Source of the DNA: Sergeia podlipaevii
Lineage: Eukaryota > Euglenozoa > Kinetoplastea > Trypanosomatida > Trypanosomatidae
Reading direction: 5' to 3'
Length of the DNA: 60,908 nt
Assembly: GCA_030849805.1 (NCBI GenBank)
Contig: JASANZ010002166.1
Location: 1-60,908 of the forward strand
Shown: in pieces, positions 46,114-55,685 of the stretch
Numbering within the stretch: position 1 is the first letter of the stretch
Layout of the letters: each line of letters begins with the position of its first letter
Position numbers and translations under genes: made by a program
The notes under the pieces: model-generated
The model's input: only the letters and a program-made list of their open reading frames with translations
What the model was told of the DNA's origin: nothing
The model's database searches: none

Positions 46114-47754
46114 ATGACTAACAACGTTGGCTGCAGTTATCGAGGCCAGAAGGATGACTTGATTCAGGTTCCTGGTTTTATTGGAAGCAGCGCCGACAGC
46201 GGAGATACGTACAGATATGACCAGTACCTTTCAAGTGGGTCTTGCGGGTCGACGTGGCGTATTGTGAGAAATGCGGACAGCGTTATGTTTGCGTTGAAGA
46301 TCACTCGCTTAGACAATCTTTCGCATGAGGGTCGCATGCGTACCGATATTGAAGTGCAGTGCCTCGAGGCGGTGAGTCACTTTGCCTGCATTCATCTTCA
46401 AGATAAGCACCGAACCGATAAATTTCTTTTTCTAGTGCTAGAGTACTGTGATGCTGGCGATTTGCGCTTTCAACTTAGCCACCTCAGGACACACAGGATC
46501 AGTGTGAACCCCATGACTGACTCCTCCGCGGATGCTGCTCGGCCACAAGTAGGCATGGAGGAATATCGCGTGCGCTTCATTCTCCTTCAGCTGGTGCTGG
46601 GGCTGCAGTACATGCACGTCCACAGGAAGATACAACATCGCGACTTGAAGCCCGCAAACGTGCTTCTTACCACCAATGGCCTTGTGAAGATTGGCGACTT
46701 TGGACTTTCTAACGCGTATGACACTATCTCGGGGGATGTTGGCCGCACCATATGCGGCACACCTGCATACTTAGCGCCTGAGCTTTGGGCTGGAAGGCAC
46801 TATGGCCTTCCGGCAGATATGTGGAGTCTTGGAGTACTGTTGTACGAGTGCATGACGAGCTGTACCCCCTTTGCGGGTAATTCTATTGAATCGCTGAAGC
46901 GCAACACTGTAGCAGGGGAGGCACCAATGATAACCGGAAATGCATACCCCGACGCTCTCAAGGCAATCGTCACATCGCTTCTACAGAAGGATCCCGAGGC
47001 ACGCCCTAGCAGCACGGCTCTACTAAATACGTCTTACTTAAAGGAAGCTCTCGCGGAGTTCCCGCGCGTGTTGGCTGTCTCTAACATTCCAGCACCGTTG
47101 CTGAGGCAAGTCGAGTCAGATATCAATAAACAACTGGAGTGCATTCCACAGTACGTCGTAGACACATCTGTTTCCTTTTACGGGGAGGTAGAGAAACTAA
47201 AACCACCGGAGTTGCATGTGCTGCGCCACTTGACTCTTGCAGACGGCAAGCTGACTATTGAAAGGAGTAAAACGAAGTCCAACTCCTACACGAAGCACTC
47301 AAGGCACGCGGCGCGGGCGAACGGTGAGGCAGGAGCGGCACTTTTAGAAACCACTGGAAGTGTGCCTGACTCTCGCGCATCTACCCCACTTTCTTTGGAT
47401 CAACAAAGAGCTAACGCGGCAAACATGAGCAATGGCAATGCGGCACGCAATGGGAGCGCGTTACTCTGCAACACCCCCCCTCTCAGCAGCATTCCATCAA
47501 AGAACCCCAACCGGTCATGTATTCCACTATCATCGATTGAGAGCGTCGAATGTCTGGACGCGGAGAACTTTGCGCTGCGGGTAGGCGATCACAGCTTTCT
47601 TTTCTTTCGTACTCCAGATGCTGTTCAGTGGACAGAGCACCTGCGACGTGGCCTAGGATGGCCTCAAGGAGGACGTGGGAGAAAAACTGCCCTTGATAGT
47701 GCCTATAGTAATGGACACCATAGCAGCAGCAGCGGCAACCGAACTGCGTTGTAG
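46114..47754 (+). CDS. NIMA-related (NEK) protein kinase with C-terminal PH-like domain
   Basis: A 546-residue protein from ATG 46114; the longer in-frame GTG version would code a TA-repeat-derived hydrophobic leader. Kinase landmarks: a divergent glycine loop (SSGSCGSTWRI), VMFALKITRLD, VLEYCDAGDLR, HRDLKPANVLL, DFGLSNAYDT, and RTICGTPAYLAPELW in the activation segment. The kinase domain is about 30-300. A linker with Asn/Ser-rich sequence is followed by a PH-like region, split by an insertion, at about 370-530: LHVLRHLTLADGKLTIE early and SHDFLFF-type strands plus DAVQWTEHLRRGL as the closing helix. NEK kinases with PH domains are known from T. brucei (NRKA/NRKB type). Likely roles: cytoskeletal/basal body or differentiation control, with the PH domain binding lipids or partners. 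Confidence 0.82.
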   Translation: MTNNVGCSYRGQKDDLIQVPGFIGSSADSGDTYRYDQYLSSGSCGSTWRIVRNADSVMFALKITRLDNLSHEGRMRTDIEVQCLEAVSHFACIHLQDKHRTDKFLFLVLEYCDAGDLRFQLSHLRTHRISVNPMTDSSADAARPQVGMEEYRVRFILLQLVLGLQYMHVHRKIQHRDLKPANVLLTTNGLVKIGDFGLSNAYDTISGDVGRTICGTPAYLAPELWAGRHYGLPADMWSLGVLLYECMTSCTPFAGNSIESLKRNTVAGEAPMITGNAYPDALKAIVTSLLQKDPEARPSSTALLNTSYLKEALAEFPRVLAVSNIPAPLLRQVESDINKQLECIPQYVVDTSVSFYGEVEKLKPPELHVLRHLTLADGKLTIERSKTKSNSYTKHSRHAARANGEAGAALLETTGSVPDSRASTPLSLDQQRANAANMSNGNAARNGSALLCNTPPLSSIPSKNPNRSCIPLSSIESVECLDAENFALRVGDHSFLFFRTPDAVQWTEHLRRGLGWPQGGRGRKTALDSAYSNGHHSSSSGNRTAL

Positions 47755-48586
47755 CGTGTGGATGATGAGTTTCCTTTTCTTATATATATACACTTGAATT
47801 ATCATTATTGTTTCAGACATATATAAAGGTGGATGGGCTACAACAGAAAGCCCACGTTGAGGAGCGCAATAGAATGATGAGGTTAGTATCCTGCTAAGGA
47901 CAAGCATCAAGCAGCAGCGCTGAGCTTGGAATGAATGGTTGTAAATAATTTAATTTTTTTTTTTTTGAGGAAAAAGAGAATCTTTAAAAGCATGAGAAGC
48001 GCGCTCAACTCACCTATTGGGGTAGGTGATGGTGGAGAGATGAAGGAAAAAAAGGAAAGAAAGCACTCCAATTTATTGACGAGTAGCTTTGAGTGTGTAT
48101 GAGTGCGTAGGAGTGTAAGCAGTTTATTTTTTTCTTCCGTGTGTTTGGTGTGTATTTATGTTTGTGAATTTTTTAAATTATTATTATTTATGTTGTGTAT
48201 TTGAAAAAACTACAATTCGTTTTTTTTCTCTTCCCCCTTTTTTTATAGGATCATGAGCGATTTTAACTGCTTTAAAAAAATGCTATTTTTTTTGTATTGA
48301 TAATATTTTTTTCTCCATTTTTGCTTTAAAGGATGAAAATATTCTTCAATTTTTTTTGGAGTGTGCTTTACTTTACTCTTCTTTTGTTCTAAAGACTATG
48401 TCATCTCTGAATATTATTTTTTTGATTGCAATGATGTTGTGTGAAGTTGGACAACGATTGCTTCAAGAGTGTGGACATCAGCAGTTTGCGTATGTAATTG
48501 TGTGGTGATACGCTTCTGGATTGGTGTGCGTTATTATTATTATTATTTTTTGTTTCTTTTCCTTTTTCACCAACCAAAAAAAAAGA
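47755..48586. other. Intergenic region, no gene seen
   Basis: T-rich and A/T simple-sequence DNA with many homopolymer runs (for example 47951-47965 and 48220-48232), and an (ATT)n run at about 48531-48546 directly before the small frame described next. Nothing recognisable. Confidence 0.5.
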
Positions 48587-48754
48587 ATGTTTAGGAAGGC
48601 ACTGCTTGATAGTGCCTTGGATTGCTACCCGCTATGGGCATTTTATCACGGAGAGTATATGCGCTTATGCGCACGCTTTGCGTGCAGCCTAAATTCAAAA
48701 GTATGTTTTGAAAGTGTACTTAACATGCATGGGTGGTACTTCCATGTACTTTAG
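48587..48754 (+). CDS. Possible very short protein (55 aa), weak
   Basis: A 55-codon frame, MFRKALLDSALDCYPLWAFY at its start, lies alone in a 3-kb gap. A pyrimidine tract (TTTTTTGTTTCTTTTCCTTT at about 48545-48565) precedes it, but the sequence just before the ATG is AAAAAAAAGA and gives an AG only at 48584-48585. The residue pattern (aromatics, Cys, Arg) is more protein-like than its neighbours. Small mitochondrial subunits of about this size exist in trypanosomatids. No family recognised; it may be a relic or chance frame. Confidence 0.25.
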   Translation: MFRKALLDSALDCYPLWAFYHGEYMRLCARFACSLNSKVCFESVLNMHGWYFHVL

Positions 48755-50752
48755 CAAGGCTCGCTATTGTTTCCTGTGTGCTTGTATAGGCGGTTTAAAT
48801 AATGGAGGACTGGTGGCAAGTTAAAGGTGCTTCTTTTTGGCCTTTTGGCCTGCAGTTTAGTAGGGGAAGTACGCACTAGAGTGGCAACGCTGGGAAAAAA
48901 TGCCTGACTCTTTGCATTTTTAAAACCTTTTTAACATCAAGTTTTTTATACGTATGCACTGAAGAGGATAAAACGCTTTTTTTTCTTGTGTGTGTTTGTG
49001 TTTTTTTTTTTTCACTTATAAATGTTTCTTTCTTCTTTTCAAAACGTACATTTTTTTGGTGTTGACGCGAAGCAGTATTACTATTTGAAAAATAAAATAA
49101 ATGGTAGCAACTTATTGTATCATGTTGATTACCTTTACCTGTGCTGATTAGCGTAGCTGTAGCTACTCTTTTCCTTTTTTTCACACACAGGGTTACCTGT
49201 TGTGTAGATATATATTTGTATTATTTCCTTTTTTTCCTTTTAATGGTTTTCACTGAAGACCCGTAACACATTTTGTTTCTGTTTGCCACAATGATGGGTG
49301 CCTTTATGCAGTTCTTCACAGAAGAACACCCAGTAGATATTACGCGACGCGTACATCTTAAATGGGAGGAAACTGTTTCGAGCACGAGATATACACCTGG
49401 ATGAGTTGCTTATATATATATACATTTCTCATTAATGTACTTAAGTGTGAAGCGCAGGAACGTATCACTCTTACGTATATCCTACAATGAGACAACCGCC
49501 GGGGAAGAAGAAGAAGAAGAAAAAGAGACAACGACGACTATTTGAGAGAAATGAAATCACTTTTTTTTTTCTGTGTGTGCTTTTATTAATATCTTTCATC
49601 AGGAGTTTGGTTTTATTTTCTTAAGATGTATATATGCTTTTGCTTTGCATCACTCAATTTTTTTTCTTTTTTTTTTGGCATTGCGCAGCGTGCTAGTTAT
49701 GTTTTGCTTTCAAAGAAACAAAAATCAACAATAAAACAACAAAATATAACTCTCTCTCTCGATTTATCATCATTGATATCACAATGAAAAATAGGTGGTA
49801 TTTTGCACCAATTTGTACTGTGAGGTACTTCACCCTCCTCTTCCACGTTCTTTTAGAAAATCAATAAAAATTATAACAACAACAACATCTTTTTACGAAC
49901 AACTCTACTAATCGCTGTGGTCTTTATTGACGCAATTGAGCCTATAACATATATATTATAAACAGGCGCGTGCACTCACTTGACCACATTATGTATTTCT
50001 ATTTGATACACGTGCACATGTGTGCATGAGGTTTCAATATCTTTATCCATTACACACGCTTACAAACACAGACAATGATAGTTCTAGTACTGTGCCACCA
50101 CATTGTCAAGTGATTTGACTTCCAATACGTGGTGTTAGCGGCGTATTTGCACAAACAGAGGGCACTGAAACACATATTTATCACTACTATTATTATTACA
50201 TAACGGAAACAGTGTATGAAGGGGCGTTACAAAAAAAAAAAAAAACGATTAGGCAATTTATTGTCTCCATGGTGTGCTGCATATAGCCCTCTTCTTTCTT
50301 CAAATGAGTTTCTATATAGATGCACTCATGTGAGTGCAGCTAGCGAATAGGCATTTGAGGCGTTGCAGCGTACTGGGCGCTTGCCCCCCTCTTTTTTTTC
50401 TTTTTTTCCTTTTTTGCACAACAGAAAATAACTTTTTTTTAGTACTATTTTTTTTTTTTCTTACAATTGCAAAAGTTTAACAATTCATTTATCTATATCT
50501 GCATGTACTTTATCCACAAAACAACAGTATCAAAGACAAAACAAAGCAAGTTGTGCCTTAAAGCTTTAAAATTATTATTTTCCTCCTCTCCTCGTTCAGT
50601 ACTCGGGTCTCGAGGTTTGGTATTTTATTTTTTTACATCACCTGCTTTCTCTCTCATTCTCTCTCTTTCTCTCTCTTTCTCTCTCTCTCTTTGAATACTT
50701 AAATCACACATTTTTTTTTTTGGCATGAGAAAGCATAGCAAATACGTTTAAT
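48755..50752. other. Long intergenic region, no gene seen
   Basis: Almost 2 kb of AT-rich DNA: T-tracts (49000-49011, 49561-49570, 49660-49677), AAC/GAA repeats near 49507-49522 and 49878-49888, an A16 run near 50231-50246, and a CT-rich microsatellite at about 50647-50692. The last provides the splice signal for the WDR92-like gene: TTTTTTTTTTTGGCATGAG at about 50710-50729. No RNA gene detected by eye. Confidence 0.55.
50647..50692 (+). repeat. (CT)n-rich polypyrimidine tract
   Basis: About 46 bases of CTCTCTTT-type repeat, 60 bases upstream of the WDR92-like start; probable trans-splicing signal for that gene. Confidence 0.6.
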
Positions 50753-51943
50753 ATGTCTTATACCATAGAACAAGAACAGCTGAATCAGCAGAAGGAGGAA
50801 CGCCGCCGCCTCAGCCGTCAGCAGATTATCCAGCATGTGAAGAAGAGCCTTTTATATACAGCCTTTGACGTTAAATGGGTTCCTAACAGCACACAATTTG
50901 CTGTAGTTGGTCAGTATCCTAATAACAACGGTGCTCTGTCCTTGTATAAGCTTCACAAGGGAGAACTACTTCCAGTCATCGAGTTTCGCACCAAGGCCCC
51001 CATCAAGTGCTGTACCTTTTCTCATAATAGCGTTTCTAGCGGAAAGGAGGTAAGCGGGGCACCTCCCACCATGGCTATTGGCGACTTCGTCGGTGGTCTT
51101 CAGCTTCTGGATGTGGAACGACTTGGCACGCTGTCCCAGTCCAGCACTGGCGGAAGCCATACCGTTGTTGACCTTGCAGAGGCCTCCACATTTCACGTCC
51201 CCCACGCGCACACGAGCATTATCAACGCTATCGATGGCGCGAGGTACTCTGGTCCACCAGAAATAGCTACTGCGAGCAGAGACGGCTCCGTGAAGGTGTG
51301 GGATGCGCGGCAGTCGAGCAAACCCGTCGTGTCTCTCAACCCTGCTGATCCGTCAAGGGCACGTGACTGCTGGGCTGTGCGCTTCGGCAATAGTTACGAC
51401 CCTGATGAACGCGTTGTGGCTGCCGGGTACGATAACGGCGATGTCAAGATATTTGATCTCCGCACGCAGAAGATGCTTCACGAGATGAACGTGAGCAACG
51501 GTATCTGCGACTTGGAGTTTGACAGACCGGACATTGAAATGAACAAACTTATCGTGTCGTCCCTGGAGGGTCGCGTGCGGTGCTACGACCTACGCACTCT
51601 TCATCCAACACTTGGGTACGCATATGTGGAGGAGCGCGTTGCGGATGGAACGGTGTGGTGCTCTCGTGCCTTGCCACAGAACCGCGAGCTGTTCATGTCA
51701 TGCGGCGGCGGTGACCTGACTCTGTGCAAGTACCAGTATCCTCCTGACCGCGTTCTTAAGGACAACGAAGGCCATAACAGAGGCGTACCTGGCGCTGTTG
51801 AGGAGCTTAACCGTGTCAAGGTTGGCGATCAGCCAATCAACGCGATGGACTGGAGCAGAGCTAAGGAGGGCCTTATGACGTGTGTTTCTTTTGACCAGAG
51901 CGTGCGTGTGATGTTGGTCACGAAGCTCACTCTTATTTCTTAA
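50753..51943 (+). CDS. WDR92: WDR92/DNAAF10-like WD40 protein (dynein assembly)
   Basis: A 396-residue WD40 propeller. Signature stretches match WDR92 (Monad, DNAAF10) closely: SIINAIDGARYSGPPEIATA, SRDGSVKVWDARQS, RDCWAVRFGNSYDPDERVVA, AGYDNGDVKIFDLRTQ, NGICDLEFDRPDIEMNKLIV, SSLEGRVRCYDLRTLHPT, LPQNRELFMSCGGGDL and SFDQSVRVMLVTKL at the end. It also has the usual N-terminal short helix region. WDR92 works with R2TP-like complexes, SPAG1 and prefoldin-like factors to assemble axonemal dynein arms, and is restricted to flagellated lineages. The same window encodes a PIH1-domain protein, another component class of this route. Start: ATG 50753 following a pyrimidine tract. Confidence 0.93.
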   Translation: MSYTIEQEQLNQQKEERRRLSRQQIIQHVKKSLLYTAFDVKWVPNSTQFAVVGQYPNNNGALSLYKLHKGELLPVIEFRTKAPIKCCTFSHNSVSSGKEVSGAPPTMAIGDFVGGLQLLDVERLGTLSQSSTGGSHTVVDLAEASTFHVPHAHTSIINAIDGARYSGPPEIATASRDGSVKVWDARQSSKPVVSLNPADPSRARDCWAVRFGNSYDPDERVVAAGYDNGDVKIFDLRTQKMLHEMNVSNGICDLEFDRPDIEMNKLIVSSLEGRVRCYDLRTLHPTLGYAYVEERVADGTVWCSRALPQNRELFMSCGGGDLTLCKYQYPPDRVLKDNEGHNRGVPGAVEELNRVKVGDQPINAMDWSRAKEGLMTCVSFDQSVRVMLVTKLTLIS

Positions 51944-52995
51944 GATGACAAGAGAAGTGGTGAAGGGTGTGTGAGAAGAGAACTTGAGGGTCGGCATTGG
52001 GTCTGGAAAGATGAGGATGCATGCGTGGCGCACGCTGGAGGTACGCATCGCGCACAGGTGTCCATAGAGGCGCCTGCTACTTTATAGACATGCTGCTACT
52101 CCTTGCGTGCGTTCCTTCTTTCAGTGATGTAAATATATCCCAAAGGGAAAGTGCCGTGAGTTTTTCTTTTAGTGGTTACTTTGACCCCCATCTTTCCCAG
52201 CACACGAGCTGAGCACATTATATAAGGGAGGGAGCTTGTTTCTTGTTTGTCAACCTATTTTCTACTATCACTTATTTTTAGGATATGGCGGCCATAGCAA
52301 CTGCATTAGCAATCTGTGCGCGAGAGAGAATGTTAATACTTTGAGAGACTGCTATACATATTAATATCTATATACATACATATGAGAGCAAAAATGCTTT
52401 TCATATATATTTTGAGTCTTGCTGCCACAATATGCGAACAGAGCAGACACTAGTGCCTTCAATTTTATGTTAGTGTGTGCTTACCCACTCTGCAGACGTA
52501 CAACCTCCATCTCTATCTTTTTTTTTTTCCTTTCTTACATTTTACTCTTTTGATTTAGCTCCTTTAGTACAATTAGGCAGATCTTTATTCCTGCGACGCA
52601 CTAGTACCTTCTTTTCCCTTTTAATTTACCTATCTCTGAAGTTCCCTGTATACGTCTATATTCTATTAATTCGTTTATTTTCCTTGCATATATTATACAA
52701 TTTTTTTTTTTTTGGAAAATTCTATACGGACAGGCTATTTTTTTTTTCTTCTTCGAAACACACACACGCGTACGCACTCAGCAAGTGAAACATATTTCTA
52801 TATAAAAAGATATCAAAAGCCTGTGAAGCTATTCTTTACTTTAATTTGTACCAGTTTTGACAAGTACTTGTAAGCGAAAGGAAAATTTTTTACCTTTTTG
52901 CCTTTAACTTTTGACAAACTATTGTCTTTCAGTCAACGCTTCTTCACATCAGTGATACACATCGTCTACGCTTTTGCCGTTTACCATAGCAAAGG
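51944..52995. other. Intergenic region, no gene seen
   Basis: GC-richer 3' flank to about 52080, then AT-rich DNA with T-tracts at 52519-52530, 52699-52712 and 52738-52750. The acceptor for the next gene is probably CTTTCAG (AG at 52932-52933). A 103-codon frame at 52477-52788 is T-run driven and rejected. Confidence 0.55.
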
Positions 52996-54033
52996 ATGAT
53001 GGATGAGGAGCCTGCCTTTAAGCGGCGCAATCTTCATCGCACGCTTGGACTCACCACCGCCGACGGTAAGCCTCTCGGGTTTCGCGCTCCATCCAACAGT
53101 CCTAGTGCCCTGAGCAGCATGACAGAACGCCCCATAAAGCCATCAGCAGTCAGTTTTGTTGCCGAGGATGAGGATGCCGTACAGGTGTTAGCACATCCGG
53201 GACAGATGGACTACCATGGCCCTGGTCACCTGGCAACGAGCACGCGGCAGTGGCGGCGGTGCACGCCGTACAATCTCTCCTCCGTTCTTCCACAAATCCT
53301 TGGTAGCAAAAGCGCAGAGGGGGATGACAGCGAGGGGATGGACGAGGGGCGGCCGGCGCAGCGGCGCTGTAACTATCCCGCACCTATGCAGAATGAGGAG
53401 CCTGCTAGAGTACGTTGGCTGCCCTCTACTGAAGGTGATGCAAACATGCAGTCGATGGACGTGTTCAGTGCGGCCGAGTTTTCCATCTCCGCAGCCGTCA
53501 TTAGCGAAGACGGTGAAGGATCCAATAAGTGGGAGTTGCCAGACCCCACGCACAGTAATGGCAGCAACCCCAATGCTGACAACGAGGTGTTGGCTGCTGC
53601 GTGCGGTATGATGGTGGATCTGCAACCCTTTGCAATGGATCCTCCCTGTACCAGCGCAGAGGTGCGTGAAGGCTTGAGTGCAGGCGATTTTTTTGAGTAC
53701 AAGCCGAACACCGACAGCGTTGACAACGGTGGTTTTGACAGCGCCACTCCTCCAGCCATTAGGATCGATAGTAGCTACATGTGCCTCGAGGAACGTGACT
53801 CTTCGCCTGCAGAGCACAAGACACGCACGCCCTTAGCGACAATACCGAGGGACAACACTCTACCAAGCGGGGGCAGCGGTAATGGGGAGGGTGAGGATGC
53901 AGCCGACGAAGAATTAGGCAACCATATCTTTACAGGAGAGCACCACAATGAAGATTATCATCTGATCGAGTCAATGATTCGTGGTATCGAGGATAGTGAA
54001 GCGAGCCACATGACAGCGCCTTTCTTTAAGTGA
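52996..54033 (+). CDS. Acidic hypothetical protein
   Basis: A 345-residue acidic, mainly disordered protein. The N-terminus has a basic patch (AFKRRNLHRTLGLTTADGKP), followed by long acidic/Ser/Thr stretches. Semi-conserved-looking blocks are about 158-172 (MDVFSAAEFSISAAV), about 198-214 (EVLAAACGMMVDLQPFAMDP) and the last 30 residues (HHNEDYHLIESMIRGIEDSE), which could bind a partner as short linear motifs. No domain, signal or membrane segment is seen. Two consecutive ATGs (52996 and 52999) serve as start. It lies between WDR92 and IMPDH without functional hints. Not recognised. Confidence 0.72.
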   Translation: MMDEEPAFKRRNLHRTLGLTTADGKPLGFRAPSNSPSALSSMTERPIKPSAVSFVAEDEDAVQVLAHPGQMDYHGPGHLATSTRQWRRCTPYNLSSVLPQILGSKSAEGDDSEGMDEGRPAQRRCNYPAPMQNEEPARVRWLPSTEGDANMQSMDVFSAAEFSISAAVISEDGEGSNKWELPDPTHSNGSNPNADNEVLAAACGMMVDLQPFAMDPPCTSAEVREGLSAGDFFEYKPNTDSVDNGGFDSATPPAIRIDSSYMCLEERDSSPAEHKTRTPLATIPRDNTLPSGGSGNGEGEDAADEELGNHIFTGEHHNEDYHLIESMIRGIEDSEASHMTAPFFK

Positions 54034-55685
54034 AGCTGATCATGTATTAAAAACGGCAACAACACGGGGATAGAAAAACGATATGTGCTGATAAAGAGAA
54101 CTACATCATGAAACACGTGAGAGCAGACATGCTTTTATTTATTTCTATCTCTCTGTCATTACTACTTTTTTTTTTTGACTATTCAGTGTTCTCGATTCTG
54201 ATGCGCAGTTCATATATGGATCTTCAAAATACACAATATGTATAAAGAAGCGAAAGGAATACATTCAAACATCATTACTTTAAAAAAAAAATATTCTTTT
54301 TCTATCTGTATGAAGGCTTATGTCTGTTCTTCCCAATTGCATTACGTAGCAGAGGGGAATACAGGGTGGTTGGTGGAGGACTTGATGCAGAGAAGAAAAA
54401 GTGAATTGGCAAGAAGAGATGATAAAACCTTTTTCCTATTTTATATATTTTTATTTTATCATGTACTGTATTCTGTATCTTACTGTATCTTAGAGGCAGC
54501 TCAGCAGTAGATCAGCCAAACAAGGGTGCCTCATTATTGTTATCTTTTTTAAAATATTTTCTGATGGAATTGGTCTTTTCAGATCAATTACTTCTCTTCT
54601 ATTTTTTATTGGGTAATGTTTTAGTGCTTTGGTTAGACGTGTATTGTTTCATTTTTATTTAATATGGTATTGTGCTGATTCCTATGCTCTTGTTTTAGTA
54701 TTCTATATATTCTATTGTTTTGCTTTTCTATTTTTGGATGCTAATCATGCATTTGCACATGTACTACACGTGGGTAGTAAGCACTGGCAAACACACTTTT
54801 TTTGTATTCTTTCATATTTTTTTTTTTCTGTTCTGAACAAAGAGCAGAGTTAGTGGTGCTCATGCTGCTTTTTTTTTGTTGTTGTTGTGGGCATGCTATT
54901 TTTAGTGAGTTCAATCTTCTGTTTTTTTTTATTTTTTTATTTTGGAATGTATTGCTTGCACGAAAGATATGCTTTTATTACTATCTCTATTTTTATGCTA
55001 CTTTACTTTGTACGACTATACTGAACGAGAGAAGGAGTGAGAGGGAAAGGAAGGATCGCAGGCTCTTTTTTTTTTTTTTTCTTTGCCTTTTCTTTATGCT
55101 GAGCGTACACGGCAGCACTGTGGGTGCAGGAGATGACAACTCAAGCCCACTTTCCTATAATATTTGCCATTCAGTGTAGAGGGCAAGAAAGTGCAGGCAT
55201 GGAGTGATACCGTGTAAGTAGTCAGCACCGACCTGTTAATGATTATTAAATATGTCTGCGCAGTCTTCATTTTTTTTTTTTGAAGAAAATAATGCGAATA
55301 CAAATTACATTTTGATTGTGCGAGGAAGAGGGGCACATCGCTGCAGAGGAACAACGCAGTGATGGTTTTTTTCTTCCACTTTTTTTTTTTTAATGATCTC
55401 AACGGCAATATGCTTTCTTACAGTGCAGTGATCATTGCTACTATTTTTATCTTGTTATTAGCACTCTTGTTCTCTCTCTCCCCTCTCTCCTTTTCTTTCT
55501 CTCTTCAAAATCTCCATGCATCAATGTATTATGCAGTTGTTTGCCGCGAACATTCATTTCAAACGAAAAGAAAATACTATCAGACTTTCTATTTTTCCTC
55601 TTGATTCAATAACAAAAAGAAAAAAAGAAAGGGAAACGAAAAAGAGATAAAAAGAAAGCAAATTTTGTATCTCCACCCTTTCATC
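54034..55685. other. Long intergenic region, no gene seen
   Basis: 1.65 kb of T-rich DNA with homopolymer tracts (54167-54177, 54823-54830, 55066-55080, 55271-55281, 55379-55391). CT-rich sequence at about 55471-55505 is a probable splice signal for IMPDH. Open frames here (54238-54510, 54802-55179) are low-complexity and rejected. Confidence 0.6.

Noticed and set aside
52477..52788. 103-codon plus-strand frame
   Set aside because: Within T-rich 5' flank of the next gene; composition is that of pyrimidine tracts.
54802..55179. 125-codon plus-strand frame
   Set aside because: Poly-Phe/Cys composition from T-runs; no coding signal.
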